From an uncultured Akkermansia sp. (lineage in GTDB: Bacteria; Verrucomicrobiota; Verrucomicrobiia; Verrucomicrobiales; Akkermansiaceae): a stretch of 11,535 nt of DNA. The notes under the pieces are model-generated. The model had not been told where the DNA came from. It made no database searches and saw only the letters and a program-made list of their open reading frames with translations. The stretch lies in assembly GCA_904502165.1 (NCBI GenBank), contig CAJGDB010000059.1, forward strand, positions 1-11,535, written 5' to 3'. Shown here piece by piece: positions 1 through 8,016 of this stretch; position 1 is the first letter of the stretch; each line of letters begins with the position of its first letter. Made by a program: the position numbers and the translations under genes.

Positions 1-3000
1 GCGGATGGAGTTGAGGAAATCGCCGTGCCTGATGAGGGCAAGACGGCGCACGGCGCGCCGGTGGTGCAGGGCCGCTTCCTCTGCGCTGGGGAAAACGTGG
101 AGCTTCACGCGGTCCGCATCCTCGCGCAAGGCGGGGTAGCCAATGCCGCTTCCTACCTCTATCGAGGCAGGAAGGTCGCCGCAATCCCAGCGGGTCATGG
201 GCGTGGCAGAGAACGAGCGTGCTGCTTTTCTGGCAAAGCGTTTTTCCTGGTACTGCGCCAGTTTCTCGCGCAGCCCTCCGGCATCTGTCCCCAGAGCCAG
301 CTCATGCTCCTGGTCATCGCACACCCATATCTTGGTGATGAATTCCGGGGGCAGCTTGCCCATATCCACCTGAGAAGCGTTGCAGAACTTATTGCTGCGG
401 CGCATGGCGAATTCGGCAATGGCCTGCGGCAGCGGACGGTCGGGTTCCCGGTCGAACCAATCCTCGGCAAAATCATCTGCCGCGCTGCTGATGGGCATGA
501 GGTACATGCGGACATCCTTGGGAAGCGTGCGGAGGAGAATCTCTGCCCGGTCTGCCAGGTGGGCAGGTACACCCCATTGCGGCAGCCAGTCCGGGAACCC
601 CTCCAGCTGGTCAATATGCACACCCAGGGTTACACCATCGTCTGCCTCGCCAGGGGCGTGGTTGTAGTACACGGCGTACTTCTGCCCGCCGTGTTCGATT
701 TCATCCGGGTAGAGGTCGGCCCGCACCTCATCCTCACCGGGGTAGATGCAATCTTCATAGGGCACGCAGAGAAGCTGCCGGTTACGGGGCTCCATCTTAT
801 CGCGCCATCGGCGGAGCGCCTGCTCAGAGCAGACATCGGCCGGAATGACAGCATCAAAGAAACGGAACACTCCCTCGCTGCACCAGATGAGGTCGCGGCG
901 GCGGAGTTTCGATTCCACCAGACGCACTTTTTCGCGCATGTGCTCCAGATGGCGGAGATAGGGGGCTTTGTCCTTCATCTCCTGCGCCATGATACCATCG
1001 CGAATCATGATTTCGCGGGCAGCGGCGGGGTTGTAGCGGGCGTAGCTCACGCGGCGGCCATCGATGATGGTGAGCCCGCCACAGGTCACGCGCTCTTTGG
1101 CAAAGACCTGGCCGCTGGCCTGGTCCCAGGTGGCATCGTAGGCGTGGTGAGCGCAGAGCTGCGGGGCAACCTGTTCCAGCCACACCGGGTCGAGCACGGC
1201 AGCGCGGCGCATATAGAGACGCGCGGTTTCCACCAGCTCTGCCCCCATGAGCCATTCGGCCCGCTTCTTTCGCTTAAAGAGCCCGGAACCGGGGAAAATC
1301 GAGAAATCGCGCCCGCCTGCACCCCGGTAAACCTTGTCCTCCGGCCGCCAGCAACCAATCTGCAGCGGGGCACCCGCCAGCAGGGCGCGGTGAATCATTT
1401 CCGGTGTGGCCTGCTTTGCCTCTTCGGGCAGGGCGGGGATGCGCCAGCGCATGGTATCCTGCAACGCAGACGCGAGGTCCTGCACCAGGTTGTGCCATTC
1501 GACCATGCGGAGAAAATTGATATAGTTCTTTGTACACCACTTGCGGAGCTGGTTGCGGCGCAGGATGTTACGCTCCTTGAAGTCGAGCGAGGCCCGCCAC
1601 AGCGTGAGCATGGAGAGGAAATCACTGTCCTCGTTTTTCCACTGTGCGTGCGCCTGGTCGGCCTGGGTAGCGAAGTCTGCCGGGCGTTCGCGCGGATCCA
1701 TGATGCTGAGCCCGGCCACAATCACCAGCACCTCTGCCAACGCCTTTTCCTTATCGGCCTCCAGCAACATGCGGCCCAGCCGCGGGTCCAGCGGCAGACG
1801 CGCCAGATTCCGGCCGGTGGTGGTGAGTTTCTTGTGGCGGTCGATGGCGCCGATTTCGCGCAGAGTCTTGTAACCTTCGTTAATCAGCCGCGGACTGGGC
1901 GGATCAGGCAGCGGGAATTCGCCCAGGGGCGGCAGTTTCAAATCCGCCATGCGGAGAATGACCCCGGCCAGGGCGCTGCGCTTGATTTCGGGGTCGGTAA
2001 AGGCATCGCGGTTCTCAAAATCGCTTTCGGAATAGAGGCGGATACACACGCCCTCTGTCACGCGGCCGCAGCGGCCTGCGCGCTGGCGGGCGCTGGCCTG
2101 CGAGATGGGTTCCACCTGCAGCCGCTGAATCTGCCGGCCTGGCAGGTAGCGGGAAATGCGGGCCAGGCCGCTGTCGATCACGTAAATGATGCCGGGAATG
2201 GTGAGCGATGTTTCAGCCACATTCGTAGCCAGCACAATGCGGCGGCGGCCTTTGGCGGGATGGAAGATGCGCTGCTGCTCACCCAGACCCAGGCGGGCAA
2301 AGAGGGGCAGAATGTCGGTCTGCGGCAGGTTCATGCGTTCCAGCTCTGCGGCGCAGTCGCGGATTTCGCGCTCTCCGGGCAGAAAGACAAGCGCATCTCC
2401 CCTGGCATCGTATTCTGACAACCACTCCACCGCGCGGCAGACGTGATCGGGGAGTTCTTCCTCGCTGTGGCGCGGGGGCATGTAGTGCATGTCTACGTGG
2501 TAGGTGCGGCCCTCGACACTGATGACCGGTGCCCCGCCGAAGAATTCAGAGAAAGCCCCGGCATCCATGGTGGCAGAGGAGATGATGAGCTTCAGCTCAG
2601 GCCGGCGCGCCAGCAGCAGCTTCATGTAGCCCAGCAGAAAGTCGATATTGAGACTGCGCTCGTGCGCTTCGTCCAGAATGATGGTGTGGTACTGGCGCAG
2701 GTCGCGGTCGTCCTGTGTTTCGGCCAGAAGGATACCATCTGTCATGAGCTTGAGCTTCGTGTCTGCCCCGGTGCGGTCATCGAAGCGCACCTGGTAGCCC
2801 ACATAGCCACCCAGCTCGCAGCCCACTTCTTCTGCAATGCGCCGGGCCACCGCCACCGCAGCCAGCCTGCGCGGCTGGGTGCAGCCCAGCTTGCCGCGGC
2901 GTTTTCCCGCTACCTCCAGCGCAATCTTGGGCAGCTGGGTGGTCTTGCCGGAGCCGGTTTCACCCACAACCACAATGACCTGGTGCCGGCGCAGACCTGC

Positions 3001-3075
3001 GGCAATGGTCTCCCGGTGGCGCGAGATGGGCAGATCCGGATAATTGAAATGCAGGGCGGGTTCGGGCTCGCTCAT
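1..3075 (-). CDS. hrpA: ATP-dependent RNA helicase HrpA (DEAH box), C-terminus beyond the left edge
   Basis: This minus-strand frame is open from the ATG at 3075 to base 1, giving 1025 codons with no stop inside the window. It encodes a superfamily 2 DEAH-box RNA helicase. Walker A GETGSGKT lies at residues 38-45, DEAH at 135-138, an SSATMD motif III follows, and the motif VI QRAGRCGR is at 331-338. The helicase-associated and OB-type regions follow, with FSIFPGSGLFK, typical of HrpA. The long C-terminal part resembles the DUF3418 region, which separates HrpA (about 1300 aa in E. coli) from the shorter HrpB. Compared with E. coli HrpA, the N-terminal 70 or so residues before the helicase core are missing, and roughly the last 220-250 residues should lie outside the window. 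HrpA is a cytoplasmic RNA helicase linked in E. coli to mRNA processing and reported to act on stalled ribosomes. The start lies 9 nt after the upstream oxidoreductase stop and has no Shine-Dalgarno sequence, so translational coupling is likely. Family assignment is firm. Confidence 0.95.
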   Translation of the reverse strand, partial: MSEPEPALHFNYPDLPISRHRETIAAGLRRHQVIVVVGETGSGKTTQLPKIALEVAGKRRGKLGCTQPRRLAAVAVARRIAEEVGCELGGYVGYQVRFDDRTGADTKLKLMTDGILLAETQDDRDLRQYHTIILDEAHERSLNIDFLLGYMKLLLARRPELKLIISSATMDAGAFSEFFGGAPVISVEGRTYHVDMHYMPPRHSEEELPDHVCRAVEWLSEYDARGDALVFLPGEREIRDCAAELERMNLPQTDILPLFARLGLGEQQRIFHPAKGRRRIVLATNVAETSLTIPGIIYVIDSGLARISRYLPGRQIQRLQVEPISQASARQRAGRCGRVTEGVCIRLYSESDFENRDAFTDPEIKRSALAGVILRMADLKLPPLGEFPLPDPPSPRLINEGYKTLREIGAIDRHKKLTTTGRNLARLPLDPRLGRMLLEADKEKALAEVLVIVAGLSIMDPRERPADFATQADQAHAQWKNEDSDFLSMLTLWRASLDFKERNILRRNQLRKWCTKNYINFLRMVEWHNLVQDLASALQDTMRWRIPALPEEAKQATPEMIHRALLAGAPLQIGCWRPEDKVYRGAGGRDFSIFPGSGLFKRKKRAEWLMGAELVETARLYMRRAAVLDPVWLEQVAPQLCAHHAYDATWDQASGQVFAKERVTCGGLTIIDGRRVSYARYNPAAAREIMIRDGIMAQEMKDKAPYLRHLEHMREKVRLVESKLRRRDLIWCSEGVFRFFDAVIPADVCSEQALRRWRDKMEPRNRQLLCVPYEDCIYPGEDEVRADLYPDEIEHGGQKYAVYYNHAPGEADDGVTLGVHIDQLEGFPDWLPQWGVPAHLADRAEILLRTLPKDVRMYLMPISSAADDFAEDWFDREPDRPLPQAIAEFAMRRSNKFCNASQVDMGKLPPEFITKIWVCDDQEHELALGTDAGGLREKLAQYQEKRFARKAARSFSATPMTRWDCGDLPASIEVGSGIGYPALREDADRVKLHVFPSAEEAALHHRRAVRRLALIRHGDFLNSIR

Positions 3076-3084
3076 GAAGAAAAA

Positions 3085-4389
3085 TCAGAATTGCTGCATG
3101 GCTCCGCCTGCCAGACGCGATTGTTCTGCCAGGAACACCATGCGGTGACCGGCGATACTGTCCTCGAGCGTGGGGCAGCCGGGAGAGGTGCGTTCTCCGC
3201 GCAGCAAGGCCACAAAATCGAGCACAATGCTGCGGTCTCCGCCGCCGTGGGCATCGCCCTGCTGGAAGTCGGATATATCAAGAGTGCGCTCTGTGTACCC
3301 GCCTGGTGCCGTGGGGTCTACCTGGCGCACATGGAAACATTCTTCTTCAAAATCGCCATAGATTTCGCCCCGGGTGCCGGTCACATGAATGATGCGGCGG
3401 GGGGTGCTGGCGCCGCCGTTCATGGAGAAGGTGGCGGTGGCGCCATCCTGGTAGTGAATGAGCACGGACTGGTGGTCCACAATGCTGATATTGCAGCGGT
3501 GAACACAGCGGCTGTATGGGTTGTCCGGCTGGCGGAGGATGGCCTCTTTCTCGGCATTGGTGGCAGGGCAGCTGTTCGTGTCGTGCCACACGTTGTTGGC
3601 CCAGCGCAGGGGGTGTTCAATATAGAGCCTGCGGGCAGAGAAGGGGCATTCGCGTTCCAACGGGCAGTCATTCAGACAATGCGTTCCGGCTCCTTCAGGG
3701 GCTTTTTCTTCCTTGAACTGGAAGATGCCGCCGATACTGGAGATGGTGGAGGGCTTGTTGTCGCCCATGAGCCAGGACATGATGTCCAGGTCATGGCTGC
3801 ATTTGGTGAGCAGCATGCCGGAACCGCAGACTTCTTCTCGGGCATATTTGCCACGCACAAAGGAAACGGATTCGTGCAGGTAACCCACCTGGTTGGCCAT
3901 GTGGATGTTGATGACCTCGCCAATGGAACCAAGCGCGATGACGCGGCGGATGGAACGGTAGAAGGGAGTGTAGCGCAGCACATGGCATACCATGAGCTTG
4001 CGGCCGGTTTCGCGCACGCAGTCGATGAGCTGCTGCCCCTCAGTATCATTAAGCGCGTAAGGTTTTTCGAGCAGCATGTCGTAGCCGTGCCGCAGCAGGG
4101 GCAGGGAGGTGGTCACATGCAGGCGATCCATGGTGCAGTTGATGACGGCATCTGCCAGGCGGGGCCGGGCAACCAGTTCATCTACGGAAGCAAAGCAGCG
4201 GTCATCGGGCAGGTCGAACATGATGCGGGCCTGCTCGACGCGCTCCGGGTTCACATCGACCACGGCGACTATCTGCAGCAGTTCCGGGTTAGTGAGTGCA
4301 ACAGAGGAATAAATGGATGCACGCGCCCCCATGCCGACAATGATGGCGGTGATGGGACGGGATTCCGGTTCCTGTGGCGTGGTGCTCAT
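3085..4389 (-). CDS. Gfo/Idh/MocA-family NAD(P)-dependent oxidoreductase with cysteine-rich insertion
   Basis: The protein has 434 residues. An N-terminal Rossmann fold carries the dinucleotide-binding stretch IIVGMGARAS (residues 16-25). The family EKP motif is at 108-110, with Lys109 the usual catalytic or cofactor-contacting lysine. The second-domain motif CSHDLDI (197-203) carries the conserved His199. These show a Gfo/Idh/MocA dehydrogenase, a family that oxidises or reduces sugars, cyclitols and related hydroxy compounds using NAD(P). The substrate cannot be told from the sequence. Between about 236 and 300 lies an insertion with Cys238, 242, 248, 274, 295 and 299, including the pattern C-x3-C-x5-C-P-F-S-A. 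I recall similar cysteine patterns in one branch of the family, whose role I do not know. There is no signal peptide, so the enzyme is probably cytoplasmic. It is the middle gene of the minus-strand operon, starting 2 nt after the aguB stop. A GGGG run about 10 nt upstream of the ATG may act as a weak ribosome site. Confidence 0.9.
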   Translation of the reverse strand: MSTTPQEPESRPITAIIVGMGARASIYSSVALTNPELLQIVAVVDVNPERVEQARIMFDLPDDRCFASVDELVARPRLADAVINCTMDRLHVTTSLPLLRHGYDMLLEKPYALNDTEGQQLIDCVRETGRKLMVCHVLRYTPFYRSIRRVIALGSIGEVINIHMANQVGYLHESVSFVRGKYAREEVCGSGMLLTKCSHDLDIMSWLMGDNKPSTISSIGGIFQFKEEKAPEGAGTHCLNDCPLERECPFSARRLYIEHPLRWANNVWHDTNSCPATNAEKEAILRQPDNPYSRCVHRCNISIVDHQSVLIHYQDGATATFSMNGGASTPRRIIHVTGTRGEIYGDFEEECFHVRQVDPTAPGGYTERTLDISDFQQGDAHGGGDRSIVLDFVALLRGERTSPGCPTLEDSIAGHRMVFLAEQSRLAGGAMQQF

Positions 4390-4391
4390 GG

Positions 4392-5246
4392 TTACTTACC
4401 CCAGCGGCGGGTGATGCCACCGTAGGAATCAATGCGGCGATCGCGGAAGAATGGCCAGATGCGGCGGTGGGCCTCCAGGGCGGCCAGGTCTACATCGGCA
4501 TAGAGAATGGTGCGGTTTTCCACCGGGGCCTTGGCCACAATCTGGCCGCAGTAGTCAGCCACGAAGCTCTGCCCCCAGAACGTGGTTTCACCCTCTACTC
4601 CGCAGCGGTTCACCGCACATACATAGCATCCGTTTGCCACGGCATGCCCGCGCTGCACAGTCTCCCAGGCGCAATGCTGGGCGGTATAAAGTTCTTCCTC
4701 TCCCGGAATCCAGCCAATGGCGGTGGGGTAGAACAGGATTTCTGCCCCCTCCATGGCGGTGAGACGCGCGGCTTCCGGGTACCACTGATCCCAGCAGATA
4801 AGCACACCGATGCGCCCGAAGCGGGTCTCAAAGCATTTGTAGCCCAAATCACCGGGCGTGAAGTAGAATTTTTCCTCGAAACCGGGGTCCTGCGGAATGT
4901 GCATCTTGCGGTACATACCCAGGAACGAGCCATCGGCATCGATGACCCAGGCGGTGTTGTGGTAAAGCCCGGTGGCGCGTTTCTCAAAACCTGCTGCCAC
5001 GATGACCACTCCCAGCTCCTTTGCCAGAGCGCAGAGTTCATTGGTCCATTCGCCGGGGACAGGGTCTGCCGTGTTGAACAGCTCGCAGTCCTGCGTGCGG
5101 CAGAAATAGAGCGTGGTGCACATCTCCTGCGTGCACACAATCTGAGCACCGCCGGCTGCGGCTTCGCGAATAGCGGCCACCTGGCGGCGTTTGTTCTCTG
5201 CGGGGTCGGCTACGGCCTCCTGTTGAATCAGGGCAATCCTCGGCAT
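4392..5246 (-). CDS. aguB: N-carbamoylputrescine amidase (nitrilase/CN-hydrolase superfamily)
   Basis: The 284-residue protein belongs to the carbon-nitrogen hydrolase superfamily. The Glu-Lys-Cys catalytic triad is visible: Glu41 (TQEMC), Lys114 (YRKMHIP) and Cys151 (ICWDQWYPEAARL). The stretches around Lys114 (HIPQDPGFEEKFYFTPGD) and around Cys151, followed by LFYPTAIGW, match the bacterial and plant N-carbamoylputrescine amidase branch closely. This enzyme hydrolyses N-carbamoylputrescine to putrescine, CO2 and ammonia in the cytoplasm, the last step from agmatine. The length is normal for the family. Its usual partner, agmatine deiminase (aguA), is not in this window. The gene opens the minus-strand operon and is divergent from the cyclophilin gene. 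TAAGG lies just before the ATG and could serve as a Shine-Dalgarno if transcription starts far enough upstream. The alternative is another nitrilase-family amidase, but the motif match makes AguB the best call. Confidence 0.9.
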   Translation of the reverse strand: MPRIALIQQEAVADPAENKRRQVAAIREAAAGGAQIVCTQEMCTTLYFCRTQDCELFNTADPVPGEWTNELCALAKELGVVIVAAGFEKRATGLYHNTAWVIDADGSFLGMYRKMHIPQDPGFEEKFYFTPGDLGYKCFETRFGRIGVLICWDQWYPEAARLTAMEGAEILFYPTAIGWIPGEEELYTAQHCAWETVQRGHAVANGCYVCAVNRCGVEGETTFWGQSFVADYCGQIVAKAPVENRTILYADVDLAALEAHRRIWPFFRDRRIDSYGGITRRWGK

Positions 5247-5252
5247 GGCCTT

Positions 5253-5281
5253 ATTTTACCATACATTCGCGCGCGTTGCAA
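5253..5281 (-). promoter_or_regulatory. Putative sigma-70 promoter of the aguB operon
   Basis: On the minus strand TTGCAA (5281-5276) is separated by exactly 17 bp from TAAAAT (5258-5253). The -10 box ends only 6 nt before the aguB ATG, so initiation at the usual distance would give a leaderless or almost leaderless mRNA. A TATGGT, the same hexamer proposed as the cyclophilin -10, overlaps just upstream (5264-5259) but has no good -35 at 17 bp. This rests on pattern only. Confidence 0.5.
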
Positions 5282-5325
5282 GCCTGGTGAATAGGTGAAA
5301 ATGCGGCATGGCTGTGTTTTTGCCC

Positions 5326-5354
5326 TTGATTTTCATGCCCGGGGGTGGTATGGT
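5326..5354 (+). promoter_or_regulatory. Putative sigma-70 promoter of the cyclophilin gene
   Basis: TTGATT (5326-5331), a 17-bp spacer and TATGGT (5349-5354) form a plausible -35/-10 pair. The -10 box ends 7 nt before the ATG at 5362, so the predicted transcript starts at or next to that codon. If real, this promoter rules out the upstream in-frame ATGs at 5308 and 5350 as translation starts. Confidence 0.45.
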
Positions 5355-5361
5355 GCGCCGC

Positions 5362-5886
5362 ATGGCTACTGATAAGAAAATCACGATGAAGACCAGCAAA
5401 GGCGATATCAACCTGATGGTGTTCGCCTCCAAAACCCCCATGACTGCTGCCAGCTTTCTTAACCTGGCAAGTAAGGGATATTACAACGGGCTGACTTTCC
5501 ATCGCGTGATTGCTGACTTCATGATTCAGGGTGGTGACCCTGAGGGTACCGGCTGCGGTGGCCCCGGTTACCAGTTTGACGACGAATGCCGCCCCGACCT
5601 CAAGTTCACCAGACCCGGCCTGCTTGCAATGGCAAATGCCGGCCGCACCTGGACGGGACAGGGTACGAATGGTTCCCAGTTCTTCATTACGCACGTTCCC
5701 ACGGAGTGGCTGAACGGCAAGCATACCATCTTCGGTGAGGTACTCTCTGCTGCTGACCAGGAAGTGGTGAATGCCGTGCGCCAGGGTGACAAGATTGTAT
5801 CCATCGAGATTCACGATGATTGCGCTGACCTCTTCGAGGAACAGGCCCGCAACATCGAGCGCTGGAACAGCAAGCTTCGCAAGTAA
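5362..5886 (+). CDS. Cyclophilin-type peptidyl-prolyl cis-trans isomerase
   Basis: Taking the ATG at 5362, the protein has 174 residues and is a single cyclophilin domain, which catalyses cis-trans isomerisation of proline peptide bonds. The family hallmarks are present: FHRVI with Arg48, FMIQGGDP with Phe53 and Gln56, NGSQFFIT with Phe108, and WLNGKHTIFG with Trp116, Leu117 and His121. These correspond to human cyclophilin A Arg55, Phe60, Gln63, Phe113, Trp121, Leu122 and His126, so the active site looks complete, including the tryptophan linked to cyclosporin binding. No signal peptide is visible, so a cytoplasmic PpiB-like role in folding is likely. In-frame ATGs also exist at 5308 and 5350, but the stretch before 5362 looks like a promoter, and homology begins near MATDKKITMKTSKG. 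A GGGGGTGG run 13 nt before 5362 is a poor Shine-Dalgarno at that distance. The gene stands alone, divergent from aguB, and ends at a clear terminator. Confidence 0.93.
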   Translation: MATDKKITMKTSKGDINLMVFASKTPMTAASFLNLASKGYYNGLTFHRVIADFMIQGGDPEGTGCGGPGYQFDDECRPDLKFTRPGLLAMANAGRTWTGQGTNGSQFFITHVPTEWLNGKHTIFGEVLSAADQEVVNAVRQGDKIVSIEIHDDCADLFEEQARNIERWNSKLRK

Positions 5887-5900
5887 GTGTTTCTTTCTGC

Positions 5901-5940
5901 ACGCAGGCACCCCCGCAACAGGAGGTGCCTGCGTTTCTTT
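5901..5940 (+). terminator. Rho-independent terminator after the cyclophilin gene
   Basis: ACGCAGGCACC (5901-5911) and GGTGCCTGCGT (5924-5934) form a perfect 11-bp stem with a 12-nt loop, followed by TTTCTTT. It starts 15 nt after the stop codon and separates this gene from the ABC-F gene. The GGAGG in the loop and right arm lies 27-31 nt before the ABC-F ATG and is too far away to act as its ribosome site. Confidence 0.85.
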
Positions 5941-5951
5941 AGCCTCCCGTC

Positions 5952-7943
5952 ATGGTTTTTGCCGTTCAGGACCTGCATATTGAGTTCGGCCCCCGCGTGC
6001 TGTTTGATTCTCTCTCCTTTGTAGTGGCTCAGGGGGACCGCATAGCCTTTGCCGGGCAGAATGGGGCAGGGAAATCCACGCTCATGAAATGCATTGTCGG
6101 GGCGCTTGAGCCGGACCGCGGTAAGGTGCTGCTGCCCCGGCATACCCAGGTGGGTTATCTTCCGCAGGACGGCATTCATATCTCCGGTTCTCCGCTGCTG
6201 GATGAAGTGCTGGGTAGTGTGGGGAATATTGTGGAGCTGCAGCAGGTGGTGGATGAGATGTCTGCGGAATTGCAGCGGCTGGATGCCGCCAGTGCGGAAT
6301 ACAAGGAAACGCTGGAGGAAATCGGGCGGCTGGAGTTGATTCTGCAAGATCGCGATGCCACACGTCTGCGTCCGCGCACAGAGTCGATTCTGCGAGGTCT
6401 GGGATTTGCAGATAAGGATTTTACGCGCGACTGCGGTGAGTTCTCTGGCGGCTGGCAGATGCGTATAGCCCTGGCCAAGCTGCTGTTGCAGGAGCCTGAG
6501 GTGCTGCTGCTGGACGAGCCGACCAATCACCTGGATTTACAGAGCCAGCGCTGGCTGGAGCAGAGTCTTCGTACCTATCGCGGTGCTATCTGCATCATCA
6601 GCCACGATGTGGCGTTGCTGGACAGCCTGGTGACCCGTACCATTGCCTTCCACCACGGCAGGGCAGAGGAATATGCTGGCAATTTCTCCTTCTACCTCAA
6701 GGAAAGTAAGCTTCGTAAGGAAATTCTGCAGCGCCAGGCAAAGGCTCAGCAGCGCGAGATTGCCAAGACGCAGGAATTCATTGACCGCTTTCGTGCCAAG
6801 GCCACCAAGGCCACCCAGGTGCAGAGCCGCATCAAGCAGCTGGAGAAGGTGGAACTTATTGAAGTGGAAGATGATGATGCGGTGATGAGTTTTCATTTTC
6901 CGCCGCCCCCGCCCGGTGGTCATACTGTGGTGAAGCTGGAGAAAGCCAGCAAGGCGTATGGCCCGATTACGCTGCTCAATGAGTATGATTTCACCATGGA
7001 GAAAGGTGACCGCATTGCGATTGTGGGGGTGAATGGCAGTGGTAAGTCAACCTTTACCCGATTGATTTCTGGCACAGAGGAGCCGGATGCCGGTTCTTTT
7101 GCATTCGGGCATCATACCCAGGTGGCGTTCTTTTCGCAGACGCATGCCGATGTGCTGAATAATGAGCAGACCGTGCTGGAATGTGTCGAGGCTGCCGCCA
7201 GCCGCGAGACGCGTCCTATGGTGCGTAACTTGCTGGGGTGCTTCCTCTTCCGTGGGGATGACGTATTTAAGAAGATAGGGGTTCTTTCCGGTGGTGAGCG
7301 TTCGCGCGTGGCCCTGGTGTGCATGCTGCTCAAGCCTGCCAACTTCCTGATTATGGACGAACCGACTAACCACCTGGATTTTCAGAGTCAGGAGGTGCTG
7401 CAGCGGGCTTTGGCAGAATACCCTGGTTCGTATTGCATTGTATCGCACAACCGCCAGTTTCTGGACCCGGTTGTCAATAAGGTACTGGAATTCCGGCTGG
7501 GGTATGCCCCACGCTTGTTCTATGGTAATGTGAGTGCCTATCTGGAAACGGTGGAGGCAGAGGAACGCCGCTTGAAGATGCTGGCGCAGCAGGGGGCTGC
7601 TTCCCAGGATGCTCCGCAGGTAAGTGGTAACCGGAAAGATGCCCGGCGTGCAAGGGAATTGGCCCGCCAGCAGCGCAATAAGGTTCTCAAGCCGCTACAG
7701 CAGGAATTGGAGCAGGTGGAGGCTGATATTGCTGCCAGAGATGAGCGCAAGGAGGTTATTTCTGCCGGGCTGGAGCTGCCGGAGAACATGTGCGATAATC
7801 AGAAGCTGATGGAGCTGACGCAGGAATACCAGCAGCTTGAGCGCGAAACAGAGGCTTTATACTCCCGATGGGAGGAAATCAGCGAAGAGTTGGAACGCAA
7901 AACCGCTGAATTGGAAGCTGAGTACGGTGTCCTGAATGCCTGA
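5952..7943 (+). CDS. ABC-F family ATPase, YheS-like translation factor
   Basis: The 663-residue protein has two ABC ATPase domains in tandem and no membrane segments, which is the ABC-F layout. Domain 1 has Walker A GQNGAGKST (35-43), signature FSGGW (164-168), Walker B LLLDEPTNHLD (185-195) and H-loop His218. Domain 2 has Walker A GVNGSGKST (359-367), signature LSGGER (445-450), Walker B FLIMDEPTNHLD and H-loop His499. The interdomain linker (about 250-310) is charged and helical and contains FRAKATKATQVQSRIK, typical of the YheS branch. A tail at about 560-660 looks like a coiled coil. ABC-F proteins bind the ribosomal E site and help restart stalled or poorly configured ribosomes; some others give antibiotic resistance. 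Housekeeping is more likely here, because the linker resembles YheS rather than known resistance types. The second H-loop reads SHN rather than the common SHD, with the essential His kept. There is no Shine-Dalgarno before the ATG and I see no convincing promoter in the 65-nt gap. Whether the gene has its own promoter or uses read-through is unclear. Confidence 0.92.
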   Translation: MVFAVQDLHIEFGPRVLFDSLSFVVAQGDRIAFAGQNGAGKSTLMKCIVGALEPDRGKVLLPRHTQVGYLPQDGIHISGSPLLDEVLGSVGNIVELQQVVDEMSAELQRLDAASAEYKETLEEIGRLELILQDRDATRLRPRTESILRGLGFADKDFTRDCGEFSGGWQMRIALAKLLLQEPEVLLLDEPTNHLDLQSQRWLEQSLRTYRGAICIISHDVALLDSLVTRTIAFHHGRAEEYAGNFSFYLKESKLRKEILQRQAKAQQREIAKTQEFIDRFRAKATKATQVQSRIKQLEKVELIEVEDDDAVMSFHFPPPPPGGHTVVKLEKASKAYGPITLLNEYDFTMEKGDRIAIVGVNGSGKSTFTRLISGTEEPDAGSFAFGHHTQVAFFSQTHADVLNNEQTVLECVEAAASRETRPMVRNLLGCFLFRGDDVFKKIGVLSGGERSRVALVCMLLKPANFLIMDEPTNHLDFQSQEVLQRALAEYPGSYCIVSHNRQFLDPVVNKVLEFRLGYAPRLFYGNVSAYLETVEAEERRLKMLAQQGAASQDAPQVSGNRKDARRARELARQQRNKVLKPLQQELEQVEADIAARDERKEVISAGLELPENMCDNQKLMELTQEYQQLERETEALYSRWEEISEELERKTAELEAEYGVLNA

Positions 7944-7980
7944 ATCTGAGCGAAATTGTGTCATACTGTATCCTGGTGGG

Positions 7981-8008
7981 TTGACAGCTTCCGTATTGTC
8001 TATATAAT
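7981..8008 (+). promoter_or_regulatory. Near-consensus sigma-70 promoter of rpoD
   Basis: TTGACA (7981-7986), a 16-bp spacer and TATAAT (8003-8008) match both consensus hexamers perfectly, with the spacer 1 bp shorter than optimal. Transcription would start near 8015, leaving a leader of about 65 nt before the rpoD ATG at 8080. The 136-bp gap between the ABC-F gene and rpoD is AT-rich and has no terminator hairpin, so some read-through from upstream is possible. Confidence 0.8.
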
Positions 8009-8016
8009 TCACGCAA

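Noticed and set aside
25..5294. Long plus-strand reading frames at 25-2418 (797 aa), 2443-4425 (660 aa) and 4374-5294 (306 aa)
   Set aside because: They lie codon-for-codon opposite hrpA, the oxidoreductase and aguB. In that register a stop needs a rare TTA, CTA or TCA codon on the real strand, so long open mirrors are expected. Their sequences show no known motifs, while the minus-strand proteins have complete family signatures.
5308..5361. Upstream in-frame ATGs at 5308 and 5350 for the cyclophilin
   Set aside because: The added residues match no part of the family, are not a good signal peptide, and overlap the putative promoter.
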